Shown here in pieces: positions 29,847 through 38,692 of a DNA stretch of 46,758 nucleotides. Each line of letters starts with the position of its first letter. Position 1 is the first letter of the stretch. The position numbers and the translations under genes are program-made. Origin of the DNA: Acidobacteriota bacterium (lineage in GTDB: Bacteria > Acidobacteriota > Vicinamibacteria > Vicinamibacterales > CAVVIG01); contig JAHFUI010000014.1 in assembly GCA_023265175.1 (NCBI GenBank), forward strand, positions 1 to 46,758, given 5' to 3'. Below the pieces are notes generated by a model. That model was not told the origin of the DNA. It searched no databases and worked only from the letters and a program-made list of their open reading frames with translations.

Positions 29847-30182
29847 TTCTTCAGAAAAAGAGGCCTTCGGCCGAGTTTCGCCCCATCAGTGACGCTGTTT
29901 TCCCGACTCAAGAATCAGCTGTGCCCGCGAAGGCCTGATTTGAAGCCTTTTGGCGCTTTCGCCTCATCTCAATCGGGCGAAAAATCGGCTCGAAATCATC
30001 GGGAATCATCAAATACCGCGATTTTCCACAGCTTTTTCCACAGGTGTGGAAAACTTTGGGAAGAGACCAAACACGCATGTGATGACAGGGGACAGAGACG
30101 AACCGTGAAGGACGCCGACTGTACCACAAAAACTGTTGCGATTGACACCTTCTGAACTCGTTCGCTACCATTGACAGTTGCA
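29847..30182. other. Candidate chromosomal origin (oriC) between dnaA and rpmH
   Basis: Three TTTTCCACA-type DnaA boxes stand within 32 bases: 30022-30030 (+), 30034-30042 (+) and 30045-30053 (-), 12 and 11 bases apart. Just before them are two copies of AATCATC (29994-30010 area). The dnaA-rpmH gap is the classic oriC position. Together with the box in the dnaA-dnaN gap this suggests a two-part origin. The location is strong; the exact unwinding site is not shown. Confidence 0.75.
30142..30171 (+). promoter_or_regulatory. Promoter of rpmH
   Basis: TTGACA at 30142-30147 and TACCAT at 30166-30171 are 18 bases apart. Transcription would start near 30178, only ~5 bases before the rpmH ATG, which has no ribosome site. 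Confidence 0.5.
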
Positions 30183-30335
30183 ATGAGTAAAGGAAAGCGG
30201 ACGTTTCAGCCGAATACGCGACGCCGCAGGAAGGCGCACGGCTTCCTGGTGCGAATGAGCTCGAAGAACGGCCGCCTGGTGTTGAAGCGGCGCCGGGCAA
30301 AGGGACGCAAGCGTCTGACCGTCAGCAGCGAGTAA
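30183..30335 (+). CDS. rpmH: 50S ribosomal protein L34
   Basis: This 50-residue gene reads [20 protein letters not shown], then [25 protein letters not shown], the family pattern (usual length 44-50). The product lies on the surface of the large ribosomal subunit. It heads the rpmH-rnpA-yidD-yidC run, the standard neighbourhood of the origin, and ends 6 bases before rnpA. Confidence 0.95.
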   Translation: MSKGKRTFQPNTRRRRKAHGFLVRMSSKNGRLVLKRRRAKGRKRLTVSSE

Positions 30336-30341
30336 CGTCAG

Positions 30342-30692
30342 GTGGCGAAGGACGCGCGGCTGCGATCGGCCGAACGGGTCCGCCGCCATGCGGACTTTCA
30401 ACAGGTGTACGAGCACGGCGCCAAGCTCCACGGACGCTACAGCACCATCTTCGTCCTGCCTAACACCCAAGGTGTCGGGCGCCTGGGAATCGCGGCCACG
30501 AAGAAACTGGGCGGCGCGGTCCAGAGAAATCGCGCGAAACGACTGATACGAGAGATTTTTCGTCGCAACAAAATCGCGCCCGGCCTCGACGTCGTCGTGG
30601 TGCCGCGACGCGAGTTGCTTGAAGCCAGCCTGACGACTCTTGAAACTGATTACCGCGTCACCCTTGAACGTCGACTCCGCCAGCGGCGCTGA
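30342..30692 (+). CDS. rnpA: Ribonuclease P protein component
   Basis: RnpA is the protein cofactor of RNase P, which trims the 5' end of tRNA precursors. The 116-residue product starts at a GTG. It shows RLRSAERVRRHADFQQVYEHG at the start, then RLGIAATKKLGGAVQRNRAKRLIREIFR, the RNR motif that binds the RNA subunit, and VVVVPRRELL. The end overlaps yidD. The RNA partner gene (rnpB) is not in the window. Confidence 0.94.
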   Translation: MAKDARLRSAERVRRHADFQQVYEHGAKLHGRYSTIFVLPNTQGVGRLGIAATKKLGGAVQRNRAKRLIREIFRRNKIAPGLDVVVVPRRELLEASLTTLETDYRVTLERRLRQRR

Positions 30693-30921
30693 CGGCTCGC
30701 TGGCCGTTCGCACGTCGCTCCAGTTGATTCGCGCCTACAAAGTGCTGATTTCGCCATATTTTGCCGGTTCCTGCCGGTTCCTGCCGTCGTGTGCCGATTA
30801 CGCCGCCGAAGCTATCGGTCGTCACGGCGTCGTTCAAGGGTTCTGGCTGGCCGCAAAGCGCCTCGCCCGATGCCACCCGCTGTGCGCCGCGGGTCATGAT
30901 CCTGTTCCAACGAAACGATGA
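30640..30921 (+). CDS. yidD: Membrane protein insertion efficiency factor YidD
   Basis: YidD helps YidC insert inner-membrane proteins. The core reads LIRAYKVLISPYFAGSCRFLPSC, then ADYAAEAIGRHG, FWLAAKRLARCHP and GHDPVP, with the conserved Cys residues. The start is uncertain: a TTG at 30640 overlaps rnpA by 53 bases, and a TTG at 30664 is another option. The visible N-terminal ~24 residues are not conserved. yidC follows 25 bases after the stop. Confidence 0.9.
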   Translation: MKLITASPLNVDSASGADGSLAVRTSLQLIRAYKVLISPYFAGSCRFLPSCADYAAEAIGRHGVVQGFWLAAKRLARCHPLCAAGHDPVPTKR

Positions 30922-30946
30922 CTAAGAGCGCGGTGCAAAGCGATTG

Positions 30947-32680
30947 ATGGAAAGACGCGTTCTCCTCGCCATTTTTCTCTGCTTTCTGTCGCTGTACCTG
31001 TGGCAGGCGCTCATGGTGAAGCCGGTTCCCAAGCCGGCGCCCGCGACGCCCGCCGCGGGCCAGTCCGCGGCCGCGTCGAACGCAGCCGTTGCCACGGCGC
31101 CGAGCGCCGGAACGGCACCCGCCGAGTCGCCTCCATCCGTGACTGCGACGGCGCCGCTCGTCGGCGACACCAGCGAGCGCGACGTGCGCGTCGAGACGCA
31201 CGACGTCATCGCCGTGTTCACCAATCGCGGCGCGCGGCTGAAGAGTTGGCGCTTGAAGCACTACCTCGATCAGGAGAAGCAACCGCAGGATCTCGTCGTC
31301 AACCAACTCAGCTCGCAGCCGCTGCCCTTCACGCTTCGCGTCGCCGATGATCAGACGACCGCGATGCTGACCCACGCGCTGTTCACACCCAGCGGGGCGC
31401 CTCCCGGTCAGGCTGTCTCCGCGGCGCCGACGCGTCTGCGGTTCGAATACTCCACCGCAGAGAACGGACTGCACGTGGTGAAGGAATTCGAAATTCCACC
31501 CGACGGCTACATCGTTAGCTTCAAAGCGACCGCCGTGAAATCGGGCGCGCCGTTGCTGTACACGATCGCCTGGGGACCCGCGGTCGGCGACATCGGCGAG
31601 AACAGCCGATACGTGAAGAAGGCCGGCGCGCTGCTTTTTCAGGACGGCAAGGTCCGGCGCCTGGCACCGAAGGATTTCGCGGCGCAGCCGACCTCCGAGG
31701 GCGATTTCCGTTACGCCGGCGTCGACGACAACTACTTCATGACGGCGGCGCTCTTTCCGGGCCCGAGCAAGGTCACCTATCAGGCGGTGTCGATCCCGCC
31801 GCCGCCGAACTCCAAGGATCCCGCGCGCGATCTGGTCGCGTACTCGATCGAGCCGACGCAGCGGGACATGCCCATCAAGTTCTTCGCCGGACCGAAGGAC
31901 TTCGATGTCCTCGCGATGATCGATCGCGATGTGGTTCGCGCGATCGACTTCGGCATGTTCGCGGTGATCGTGGTGCCGCTGCTCCGCTCGCTGAAATGGG
32001 TGCACGGCTACGTTGGCAACTACGGCTGGTCGATCGTGATCCTGACGGTCATCATCAACGCGATCATGTTTCCCCTGCGGCACAAGAGCGTCGTGTCGAT
32101 GCGGAAGATGCAGGAGATTCAGCCGGAAGTGAAGGCGATCCAGGATCGCTACGCGAAAGTGAAGGCGGCCGATCCCGCCAAGCAGAAGATGAACCAGGAG
32201 GTGATGGCGTTGTACCGCGAGCGCGGGGTCAACCCGGCGAGCGGCTGCGTCCCGATGCTGCTGACCATGCCGGTCCTGATCGCGTTCTACGCGCTGTTGT
32301 CGACCGCCATCGAGCTGCGCGGCGCGCCGTTCGTCGGCTGGATCCACGACCTGTCGCTGCACGATCCGCTCTACATCACGCCCGTGTTCATGGGCATCAC
32401 CATGGTGTGGCAGCAGAAGCTCTCGCCCGCAACGGGCGCCGATCCGGCCCAGCAGAAGATGATGATGTTCATGCCGATCGTCTTCACCTTCATGTTCTTG
32501 TGGGCGCCGGCGGGCGTCGCGGTCTATTGGTTGATGAGCAACCTGTGGGCCATCGGCCAGCAGTACCTGACGAATTACATCATCGGTCCGCCCAACGTCC
32601 GCAGCGTCCGTCCTCCGGCCGAGCGGCAGATGAAGCGGGTGGGCGGCGGCAAGACAGAAGCGGCGCGCGGCGAATCGTAA
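30947..32680 (+). CDS. yidC: Membrane protein insertase YidC
   Basis: YidC inserts and folds inner-membrane proteins, alone or with Sec. The 577-residue product (ATG at 30947) has an N-terminal membrane anchor (VLLAIFLCFLSLYLWQALMV), a Pro/Ala linker, and a large periplasmic beta-sandwich from about residue 80 to 340. The conserved core follows: YGWSIVILTVIINAIMFPL, the charged hairpin KSVVSMRKMQEIQPEVKAIQ, then GCVPMLLTMPVLIAFYALL and APAGVAVYWLMSNLWAIGQQ. This is the long, Gram-negative form. jag follows 29 bases on. Confidence 0.97.
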   Translation: MERRVLLAIFLCFLSLYLWQALMVKPVPKPAPATPAAGQSAAASNAAVATAPSAGTAPAESPPSVTATAPLVGDTSERDVRVETHDVIAVFTNRGARLKSWRLKHYLDQEKQPQDLVVNQLSSQPLPFTLRVADDQTTAMLTHALFTPSGAPPGQAVSAAPTRLRFEYSTAENGLHVVKEFEIPPDGYIVSFKATAVKSGAPLLYTIAWGPAVGDIGENSRYVKKAGALLFQDGKVRRLAPKDFAAQPTSEGDFRYAGVDDNYFMTAALFPGPSKVTYQAVSIPPPPNSKDPARDLVAYSIEPTQRDMPIKFFAGPKDFDVLAMIDRDVVRAIDFGMFAVIVVPLLRSLKWVHGYVGNYGWSIVILTVIINAIMFPLRHKSVVSMRKMQEIQPEVKAIQDRYAKVKAADPAKQKMNQEVMALYRERGVNPASGCVPMLLTMPVLIAFYALLSTAIELRGAPFVGWIHDLSLHDPLYITPVFMGITMVWQQKLSPATGADPAQQKMMMFMPIVFTFMFLWAPAGVAVYWLMSNLWAIGQQYLTNYIIGPPNVRSVRPPAERQMKRVGGGKTEAARGES

Positions 32681-32709
32681 GACGACCGCCCCCGCGCGAT
32701 GAGGCGAGC

Positions 32710-33162
32710 ATGGCAGACGCGACCGAGCCGATCGTTGAGTTCCTCAATCGATTCACACGCGCTCTCGGCGTGAACAGCGCCGTCGACGTCGAGCAGACGC
32801 CCGACGGCCCGCGCCTGAATCTGAGTGGCGGCGAGGCGGAGATTCTCGCCCGCCATCGCGGGGAGCCGCTCAAGGCGCTCCAGCATGTCGTGGACATGGC
32901 GTACGGACGCGCACTGCCAGACGAGCAACGGGTATTCGTGGACGCGCTCGAATATCGCAAGGGCAAGGACGTCGAGCTCCGTCAGATGGCCAAGCTTCTT
33001 GCCGACAAGGCGAAGCAAACCGGCCTCGAGCAACAGCTCGGGCCGCTCAACCCCTACGAACGCCGCATCGTGCACCTTGCGGTGGCGGAAGTGCCCGGTG
33101 CGACGACGGAAAGCATCGGCGACGCGTTCTCGAAGACGGTTCTCATCTCCGCGAGAAAATAG
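32710..33162 (+). CDS. jag: R3H/KH-domain RNA-binding protein (Jag/KhpB)
   Basis: The 150-residue product starts at the ATG at 32710. The middle (VEQTPDGPRLNLSGGEAEIL, then RGEPLKALQHVVDMAYGRAL) matches a KH-II domain. The end LGPLNPYERRIVHLAVAEVP plus TTESIGDAF is the R3H domain. In the family these bind single-stranded RNA and sRNAs, and sit beside yidC. It lacks the N-terminal Jag_N domain of the Bacillus protein, so it is short. Its TAG stop is followed directly by a heptamer hairpin. Confidence 0.88.
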   Translation: MADATEPIVEFLNRFTRALGVNSAVDVEQTPDGPRLNLSGGEAEILARHRGEPLKALQHVVDMAYGRALPDEQRVFVDALEYRKGKDVELRQMAKLLADKAKQTGLEQQLGPLNPYERRIVHLAVAEVPGATTESIGDAFSKTVLISARK

Positions 33163-33265
33163 TCATCAGTCTCCCAGTCGTCAGTCGTCAGTCTCCAGTC
33201 AATCGTGACTGATGACTGGTGACCGGTGACTGACGACTGCCGACTGGTGACTGACGACTGGCGAC
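33160..33265. repeat. Heptamer-built hairpin, GACTGNN family, between jag and mnmE
   Basis: The right arm is eight consecutive 7-base words GACTGNN (one GACCGGT) from 33207 to 33262. The left arm from 33163 is made of complementary NNCAGTC words, one stretched to 8 bases. The arms face each other across a 6-base loop near 33201-33206. The jag stop TAG (33160-33162) runs into the first word. mnmE starts five bases after the last GAC. Confidence 0.9.
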
Positions 33266-33269
33266 CCCC

Positions 33270-34649
33270 GTGTTCTCCACGTCTGACACCATCGTGGCCA
33301 TTGCGACGCCGCCTGGACGCGGCGGCATCGGCGTGATCCGCTTGAGCGGACCGGAGGCCCATCGAATCGCGCGTTGTCTGATCGCGCACGGTCGCGATCT
33401 CGAGCCACGACACGCGACCTTCTCCGTAGTCCGGCTGAAACCGAACGCCACGCACGAAGGCATCAGCGTGTCCGCATTCGACGCCATCGATCAGGTTGTC
33501 GCGACATACTTCCCTGCTCCCGCCTCTTACACCGGAGACGATGTGGTGGAACTGAGCGCGCATGGGAGCCCGGTGGTGTTGCGGGCGATTGTCGCGGCCG
33601 CGATCGCGTCGGGCGCGCGCCTGGCCGAGCCGGGCGAGTTCACGTTGCGCGCATTCTTGAATGGCCGGATCGATTTGATGCAGGCCGAAGCGGTCGCCGA
33701 TCTGATCGACGCAGTGACCCCGCTGCAGGCGCGCGCGGCCTTCGATCAACTGCAAGGCACGTTGACGCGAACGATCGGCGAGATTGACGCGGCGCTCTTC
33801 GATCTCATTGCACGACTCGAAGCGTCGGTCGATTTCCCCGAGGAGGGCTATCACTTCGTCGACCCGGGCGCGTTAGTGCACGCGATCGATGCGCTCATCG
33901 CACGCACGCGACGGTTGCTCCTCGATGCGCAGCGCGGGCGGCTCGTGCGTGAAGGACTGCAGATGGCGATCGTCGGAAAGCCGAACGTCGGCAAGTCGAG
34001 CGTGTTCAATGCGCTGGTGGGCACCTCGCGCGCGATCGTCACCGACGTCCCGGGGACCACGCGCGATCTCGTAACGGAAATCATCGATCTCGACGGCGTG
34101 CGCGTGACGCTGGTCGATACAGCGGGCATTCGTCAGGCAGTTGACCGCATCGAGGCCGAGGGCGTCGCGCGCGCACGCCAGGCCCAGGCGGTGTCCGATT
34201 TAATCCTCGTCGTGCTCGACGGCGCGGAACCGCTCGACGACTCTGATCGCGAGATACTACTGCAAACAACTGAATGCAAAAGACTTATCGTATCAAACAA
34301 GGCGGATCTCGAACCGGCGTGGCGCGATCCCAATCTCCTGCGCGTGTCCGCTCGAACGATGACCGGGATGCCGGAATTGCGCGAAGCCGTCGTGGCGGCG
34401 CTCGACGTCGAACCGCTTCGGGATCGACCCGAGATCACCAACGTTCGCCACATTACGCTCGTTCAGCGCGCGGAGGACGCGCTCATCCGAGCGCGCGCGG
34501 CGACGGCCGGCGATGAAGGATCGCACTCCGAAGAGTTCGTGCTCGCGGATTTGCAGGAGGCACGCGCCGCGTTGGAAGAGATCGTGGGCCGTCGCGGCGG
34601 CGACGAAGTGCTGGAGCATATCTTTGCGAAGTTCTGCATCGGAAAATAA
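33270..34649 (+). CDS. mnmE: tRNA modification GTPase MnmE
   Basis: MnmE works with MnmG to place a (carboxymethyl)aminomethyl group on U34 of certain tRNAs. The 459-residue product starts at a GTG at 33270; no ribosome site is seen because the hairpin reaches to here. The N-terminal folate domain has DTIVAIATPPGRGGIGVIRLSG. The G domain (about residues 236-370) has GKPNVGKSSVFNALVG, DVPGTTRD, DTAGIR and SNKAD. The end FCIGK carries the essential Cys. Length is normal. Confidence 0.96.
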   Translation: MFSTSDTIVAIATPPGRGGIGVIRLSGPEAHRIARCLIAHGRDLEPRHATFSVVRLKPNATHEGISVSAFDAIDQVVATYFPAPASYTGDDVVELSAHGSPVVLRAIVAAAIASGARLAEPGEFTLRAFLNGRIDLMQAEAVADLIDAVTPLQARAAFDQLQGTLTRTIGEIDAALFDLIARLEASVDFPEEGYHFVDPGALVHAIDALIARTRRLLLDAQRGRLVREGLQMAIVGKPNVGKSSVFNALVGTSRAIVTDVPGTTRDLVTEIIDLDGVRVTLVDTAGIRQAVDRIEAEGVARARQAQAVSDLILVVLDGAEPLDDSDREILLQTTECKRLIVSNKADLEPAWRDPNLLRVSARTMTGMPELREAVVAALDVEPLRDRPEITNVRHITLVQRAEDALIRARAATAGDEGSHSEEFVLADLQEARAALEEIVGRRGGDEVLEHIFAKFCIGK

Positions 34650-34660
34650 TCCGCGGCGCT

Positions 34661-34740
34661 GGGTTACCACAATGGACACGAAGGACACAAAGGTAGAATC
34701 CTAAGAAGCTCCAATAACCTTGGTGTCCTTGGTGGTGGGT
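34661..34740. repeat. Word-built hairpin, GGACACRAA family (9-base period), between mnmE and mnmG
   Basis: Left arm words GGACACGAA and GGACACAAA (34673-34690) follow ACCACAAT. The right arm at 34717-34740 reads as complementary words (TTGGTGTCC, TTGGTGG). About 16 of 19 inner positions pair. The loop is ~20 bases. Confidence 0.7.
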
Positions 34741-34771
34741 CCAGCCGCCGAAGAACCCCATCGATGAGCCC

Positions 34772-36625
34772 GTGAAAGATCATTTCGACGTGATCGTGAT
34801 CGGCGCCGGGCACGCGGGCTGCGAAGCGGCGTACGCGGCCGCGCGGCTTGGCGCGCGCGTTGCGATCTGTACGCTGTCGGCCGACACGGTCGCGCACATG
34901 CCGTGCAATCCCGCGGTCGGCGGAACGGCCAAAGGACATCTCGTTCGGGAAATCGACGCGCTCGGCGGATTGATGGGCCGCGCAATCGACGCGACAGGGA
35001 TCCAATTCAAGCTGCTCAATCGCAGCCGCGGGCCGGCGGTCTGGTCGCCGCGCGCGCAAGCGGACAAGAAGATCTACGGGCAATGGGTTCAACGCGCGCT
35101 TGATGCCGAGCCGAACCTCGAATGGCTCATTGAAAAAGCCGGACGGATTCTGGTCGCTGACGGTCGCGTGGCCGGCCTTGCCATGGAGGACGGCAACGAC
35201 TACGCGTGCGACGCGCTCGTCGTGACAACCGGAACGTTTCTGAACGGACTGATTCACGTCGGACCGGAGCAGCGTCCCGCGGGACGCGTCGGCGAGCCGC
35301 CGTCGCATCAGCTCGCCGAGTCACTCAAGTCTTTCGGCTTCGAGTGGGGTCGCCTCAAAACCGGCACACCTCCCCGCCTCGATCGACGCAGCATCGATTT
35401 CGATCGACAGGTCGAGCGCGGAGCATTCATTCGCGAGCGGGGCGACGATCCGCCCGTTCCGTTTTCATTCCTGACGGTCCGGATCGACCGGCCGCAGATC
35501 GATTGTCATCTGTTGCACACCACCGATCGCGTGCGCGAGATCGTGCGCGCGAACGTCGCTCGCTCGCCACTGTTCAACGGCCAGATTCACGGCATCGGCC
35601 CGCGATATTGTCCTTCGCTCGAAGACAAGATCGTCCGCTTCCCCGCCAAGGAACGCCATCAGATTTTCCTGGAGCCGGAAGGGGTCGACGCGCGCGAGAT
35701 CTACGTGAACGGCTTCTCGATGAGCCTTCCTCGCGAGGTGCAGGAAGAGCTCGTGCACGCGCTGCCTGGCTTGGAGGACGCGGTACTGCTTCGGCCGGGG
35801 TACGCGGTCGAGTACGACTTCATCCAGCCGACCGAGCTCACGCGGCGGCTGGAGGCAAAGCGCCTGGGCGGGCTGTTTCTCGCCGGTCAGATCAACGGGA
35901 CCTCAGGCTACGAGGAGGCTGCCGCGCAGGGGCTCGTGGCGGGGATCAACGCCGCGCGCGCGGTTCGTCGGCTGCCGCCATTCGAGCTTCGACGAGACGA
36001 AGCGTACATCGGCATCCTCGTCGACGATCTGATTACGAAAGGATGTCTGGAGCCGTACCGAATGTTCACGTCGCGCGCCGAGCATCGTCTGCTGCTCCGG
36101 ATCGATAACGCCGATCTGAGGCTCACGCCGCGTGGTCGCGAGGCGGGTGTGGTGGACGATGACCGGTGGGCGCGCTTCACGTCGCGAAAGGCGCGATTCG
36201 AGCGCAACCTTGCCGTACTCGATCGGACGCAGCTGCGGACTCCGGCCGGCGATCGCGTCTCCGCCACGCAACTGCTTCGCCAGCCTCAGACTCGCCTGGA
36301 ACAGTTGGCCGCGTCCGATGAGGTTCACCTGGATCTTTCAGATGAGACCGGAGCGATGGACCTCGCCAGCGTCGAGACCACCGTGAAGTACGCCGGCTAT
36401 CTGCAGCGGCAGCAACTCGAGATCGAACGTGCACGGAAAACCGAAGGTCGTCGAATCCCGTCCAACTTCCCTTTCCACCGCGTTCCAGGATTGTCTCGCG
36501 AGGTGGTGCAGCGGCTGTCGCAAATCCAGCCTGACACGCTGGGGCAGGCGCTTCGGATCGCTGGCGTGACGCCGGCCGCGGTGGCGGTCCTCTCGTCCTA
36601 CGTCGGCCGACTGCAGCCCGCGTGA
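34772..36625 (+). CDS. mnmG: tRNA uridine-5-carboxymethylaminomethyl modification enzyme MnmG
   Basis: MnmG is the FAD-binding partner of MnmE. The 617-residue product starts at a GTG. It shows [21 protein letters not shown] (FAD site), [51 protein letters not shown], and [20 protein letters not shown]. The C-terminal helical part ends [20 protein letters not shown]. Its stop overlaps the start of rsmG (GTGA), so the two are translated in coupling. The mnmE-mnmG-rsmG-parA-parB order is the common origin-side set. Confidence 0.97.
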   Translation: MKDHFDVIVIGAGHAGCEAAYAAARLGARVAICTLSADTVAHMPCNPAVGGTAKGHLVREIDALGGLMGRAIDATGIQFKLLNRSRGPAVWSPRAQADKKIYGQWVQRALDAEPNLEWLIEKAGRILVADGRVAGLAMEDGNDYACDALVVTTGTFLNGLIHVGPEQRPAGRVGEPPSHQLAESLKSFGFEWGRLKTGTPPRLDRRSIDFDRQVERGAFIRERGDDPPVPFSFLTVRIDRPQIDCHLLHTTDRVREIVRANVARSPLFNGQIHGIGPRYCPSLEDKIVRFPAKERHQIFLEPEGVDAREIYVNGFSMSLPREVQEELVHALPGLEDAVLLRPGYAVEYDFIQPTELTRRLEAKRLGGLFLAGQINGTSGYEEAAAQGLVAGINAARAVRRLPPFELRRDEAYIGILVDDLITKGCLEPYRMFTSRAEHRLLLRIDNADLRLTPRGREAGVVDDDRWARFTSRKARFERNLAVLDRTQLRTPAGDRVSATQLLRQPQTRLEQLAASDEVHLDLSDETGAMDLASVETTVKYAGYLQRQQLEIERARKTEGRRIPSNFPFHRVPGLSREVVQRLSQIQPDTLGQALRIAGVTPAAVAVLSSYVGRLQPA

Positions 36626-37260
36626 ACGCAGCCGAGTTTCGCGCTCGCGTTCGGGCTCGCGCAGCGCGCGCGCGCCTGGTGGTTGCCGCAACGGAAATCG
36701 ATCAACTTGAGGCGTACTACCGGCTGTTAAGCCGGTGGAATGAAACCATCAATCTCACGGCGCTCCAGCTAGAGCCGCTCAGCGACGACACGTTGGACCG
36801 TTTAATCGTCGAGCCGCTCGCCGCTGCCAAGTACGTGTCGGACTCTCCGGCCGACTGGTTTGATCTAGGGTCTGGTGGCGGATCTCCGGCGATTCCTCTC
36901 AAGATCGCGCGGCCCGGACTCAATTTGACGATGGTCGAGGCGCGGGAAAGAAAGGCGGCGTTCCTACGCGAAGCCGCACGAGAGCTGAACCTGCGCAGCA
37001 CGACGGTCGCGACAGACCGGTTCGAGGCTTTGGCGACCCGCCCCGAATTCGCGGGCATCGCGGCTTTCGTGACGGTACGGGCGGTTAGAGTCGACTCAAG
37101 TCTCCTTCGGACTGCGCAGCGCCTGCTATCGTCCGGCGGCAACCTCCTCCTTTTCGGCTTCCATCCCGGCCTCGACGTGACGGCCTTTCAAAGCGTCCAA
37201 GCGGTCGAATTGATCCCCGGAGGATCGCCGGATCTCCTAATTCTGACCGTCGCCGGTTGA
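36622..37260 (+). CDS. rsmG: 16S rRNA (guanine-527-N7)-methyltransferase
   Basis: RsmG methylates G527 of 16S rRNA. The 212-residue product starts at a GTG that overlaps the mnmG stop by 4 bases. It has [17 protein letters not shown], then [19 protein letters not shown], the S-adenosylmethionine site, [18 protein letters not shown], and VTVRAV near the end. The first ~25 residues are Arg/Ala-rich. An IS remnant follows directly. Confidence 0.93.
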   Translation: MNAAEFRARVRARAARARLVVAATEIDQLEAYYRLLSRWNETINLTALQLEPLSDDTLDRLIVEPLAAAKYVSDSPADWFDLGSGGGSPAIPLKIARPGLNLTMVEARERKAAFLREAARELNLRSTTVATDRFEALATRPEFAGIAAFVTVRAVRVDSSLLRTAQRLLSSGGNLLLFGFHPGLDVTAFQSVQAVELIPGGSPDLLILTVAG

Positions 37261-37276
37261 ATGTTCTTCGATAATA

Positions 37277-37607
37277 TTGACTAAAGTACAAGGCGCGGCT
37301 CCGCACGCATCCGTCCACCCCGCCCCGGGCAGCGTCGAACACGAGTACGACCGCGGCGGTGCCTGGGCCTATATGGCCGCGCTCGACGTCCATCGCGCGA
37401 AACTGTTCGGCCGCTGCGAGCGGACCACCGGGATCGTCCCGTTCGACCGCGGTGACGCAGGTTCATGTCCCAGTCGCCCTACCGCCAGGCACGCCGGGTT
37501 TTCTGGATCGTCGACAACGGTTCCTCGCACGCGGCGCGGCCTGCGTCCATCGGCTCCAGACCGCGTTTCCCAAATACGTTGCCGAACTTATGAACCAGAG
37601 TACTTAG
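37277..37607 (+). mobile_element. IS630-family transposase remnant, frameshifted
   Basis: Three frames read in turn give transposase blocks. The first (from 37277) has EHEYDRGGAWAYMAALDVHR then LFGRCERTTGIVPFDR. The second (from 37465) has SPYRQARRVFWIVDNGSSH, with the second catalytic Asp. The third has RGAACVHRLQTAFPK. The order and sequence match IS630-type DDE transposases. At least two frameshifts and the loss of both ends mean it is dead. I found no terminal inverted repeats. It separates rsmG from pyrF. Confidence 0.75.
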
Positions 37608-37681
37608 TGACTCGCGGAGTCTGACACGATAGAATTGACGCCCAATCGTTCACCGCATTGCCACCGAAGCGGGGTTTACTT

Positions 37682-38497
37682 GTGGACCATCTGACCGCCA
37701 AGGACCGCCTCATCGTCGCGTTGGATGTACCGACCATCGATGAAGCGATCTCCGTCGTCGAGAAACTCGACAACGTGTCATTTTTCAAAATTGGCCTCCG
37801 CCTGTACATGGCTGGCGCTCTGTCTGGAAAACTGGCGACACTGGTGGAGCGACTGAGACCACAGGGGCAGATATTTTTCGACCTCAAGTTCCCTGGCGAT
37901 ATTGACACAACGATCGCTACCGTCGTCGGAGACTTCAAGACAACCCCGCACGTAAAACTCCTGACGCTAAACGAGTTCATGCCCGCCGCTGCAATCAGAG
38001 CAGCTCGCCTGGCGCGCGGGGGTCAGACGCCAAAGTTGCTGATGGTCCCATATCTTTCGAGTCTGGATGGAAGCGGGGATCTCCGGCAGATATATGGAGA
38101 GCATGACTTCGAGACATTTCTCCTTGGCCGCGCCAAGACGGCTATCGAAAATGGTTGCGAAGGATTGATTGCCTCTGGGGACGCGATTGCTTTGTTCAGA
38201 CGTGCGTACCCTAAATCGTCGGGCGTGATCATTGTCAGCCCTGGCATTCGGCCGCTCGGCACATCAACCGATGACCACAAACGCTTTACGACACCAGGTG
38301 AGGCGATCCGGCTTGGCGCGGATTATCTTGTGGTCGGCCGACCCATTTTGAAAGATCCAGAGCCTCGCACGGCGGCGCAGCAAATCATTTCAGAAATCGA
38401 GAGCGCATTGACCAATCAAGGCGATCAAACCAAAGGTCACAACACTGCCCGCACGAAGGCACGCCCAGACGTGTCTGCGCGCAATGCTTGCGCATGA
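37682..38497 (+). CDS. pyrF: Orotidine 5'-phosphate decarboxylase
   Basis: PyrF makes UMP from OMP, the last step of pyrimidine synthesis. I chose the GTG at 37682 (after GGGG at 37671-37674); a TTG at 37658 is possible. The 271-residue product has RLIVALDVPTIDEAI, FFKIGLRLYMAG, and the active-site Lys in FFDLKFPGDIDTT. Near the end, SPGIRPLGTSTDDHKRF and LGADYLVVGRPI complete the barrel. The gene is clearly lower in GC (~50-55% in samples) than the flanks (~65-72%). Together with the adjacent IS remnant this points to transfer into the mnm-par block. Confidence 0.93.
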   Translation: MDHLTAKDRLIVALDVPTIDEAISVVEKLDNVSFFKIGLRLYMAGALSGKLATLVERLRPQGQIFFDLKFPGDIDTTIATVVGDFKTTPHVKLLTLNEFMPAAAIRAARLARGGQTPKLLMVPYLSSLDGSGDLRQIYGEHDFETFLLGRAKTAIENGCEGLIASGDAIALFRRAYPKSSGVIIVSPGIRPLGTSTDDHKRFTTPGEAIRLGADYLVVGRPILKDPEPRTAAQQIISEIESALTNQGDQTKGHNTARTKARPDVSARNACA

Positions 38498-38529
38498 TTC
38501 CCACGACCGGCACGCAGTCGGTCACCGAA

Positions 38530-38545
38530 TGTTCCACGTGAAACA
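38530..38545. other. parS centromere site
   Basis: TGTTCCACGTGAAACA differs by one base from the parS consensus TGTTTCACGTGAAACA. It lies 148 bases upstream of parA. ParB would load here and spread, and ParA would move the origin region. Confidence 0.85.
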
Positions 38546-38576
38546 AAATGGAGATGGACTCCCCGGCACCTTTTTG

Positions 38577-38605
38577 TTGACGATTGCCCATCGGTGCGTT
38601 ACTTA
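38577..38605 (+). promoter_or_regulatory. Possible promoter of parA
   Basis: TTGACG at 38577-38582 and TACTTA at 38600-38605 are 17 bases apart. The leader would be about 80 bases. The match is only moderate. Confidence 0.35.
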
Positions 38606-38692
38606 GCAACGAGCGCAAAAACTGCCAACGTTTGGTCATTAGCCAGAATAATGGCAGCGCGAAGATGCTAAGTAGCTTGTTTTCATCAACTT

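Noticed and set aside
30812-32362. 516-codon minus-strand frame opposite yidC
   Set aside because: Shadow of yidC; no recognisable content.
33160-33265. CRISPR array
   Set aside because: The repeats are 7-base words without spacers, in inverted arms; no cas genes are near.
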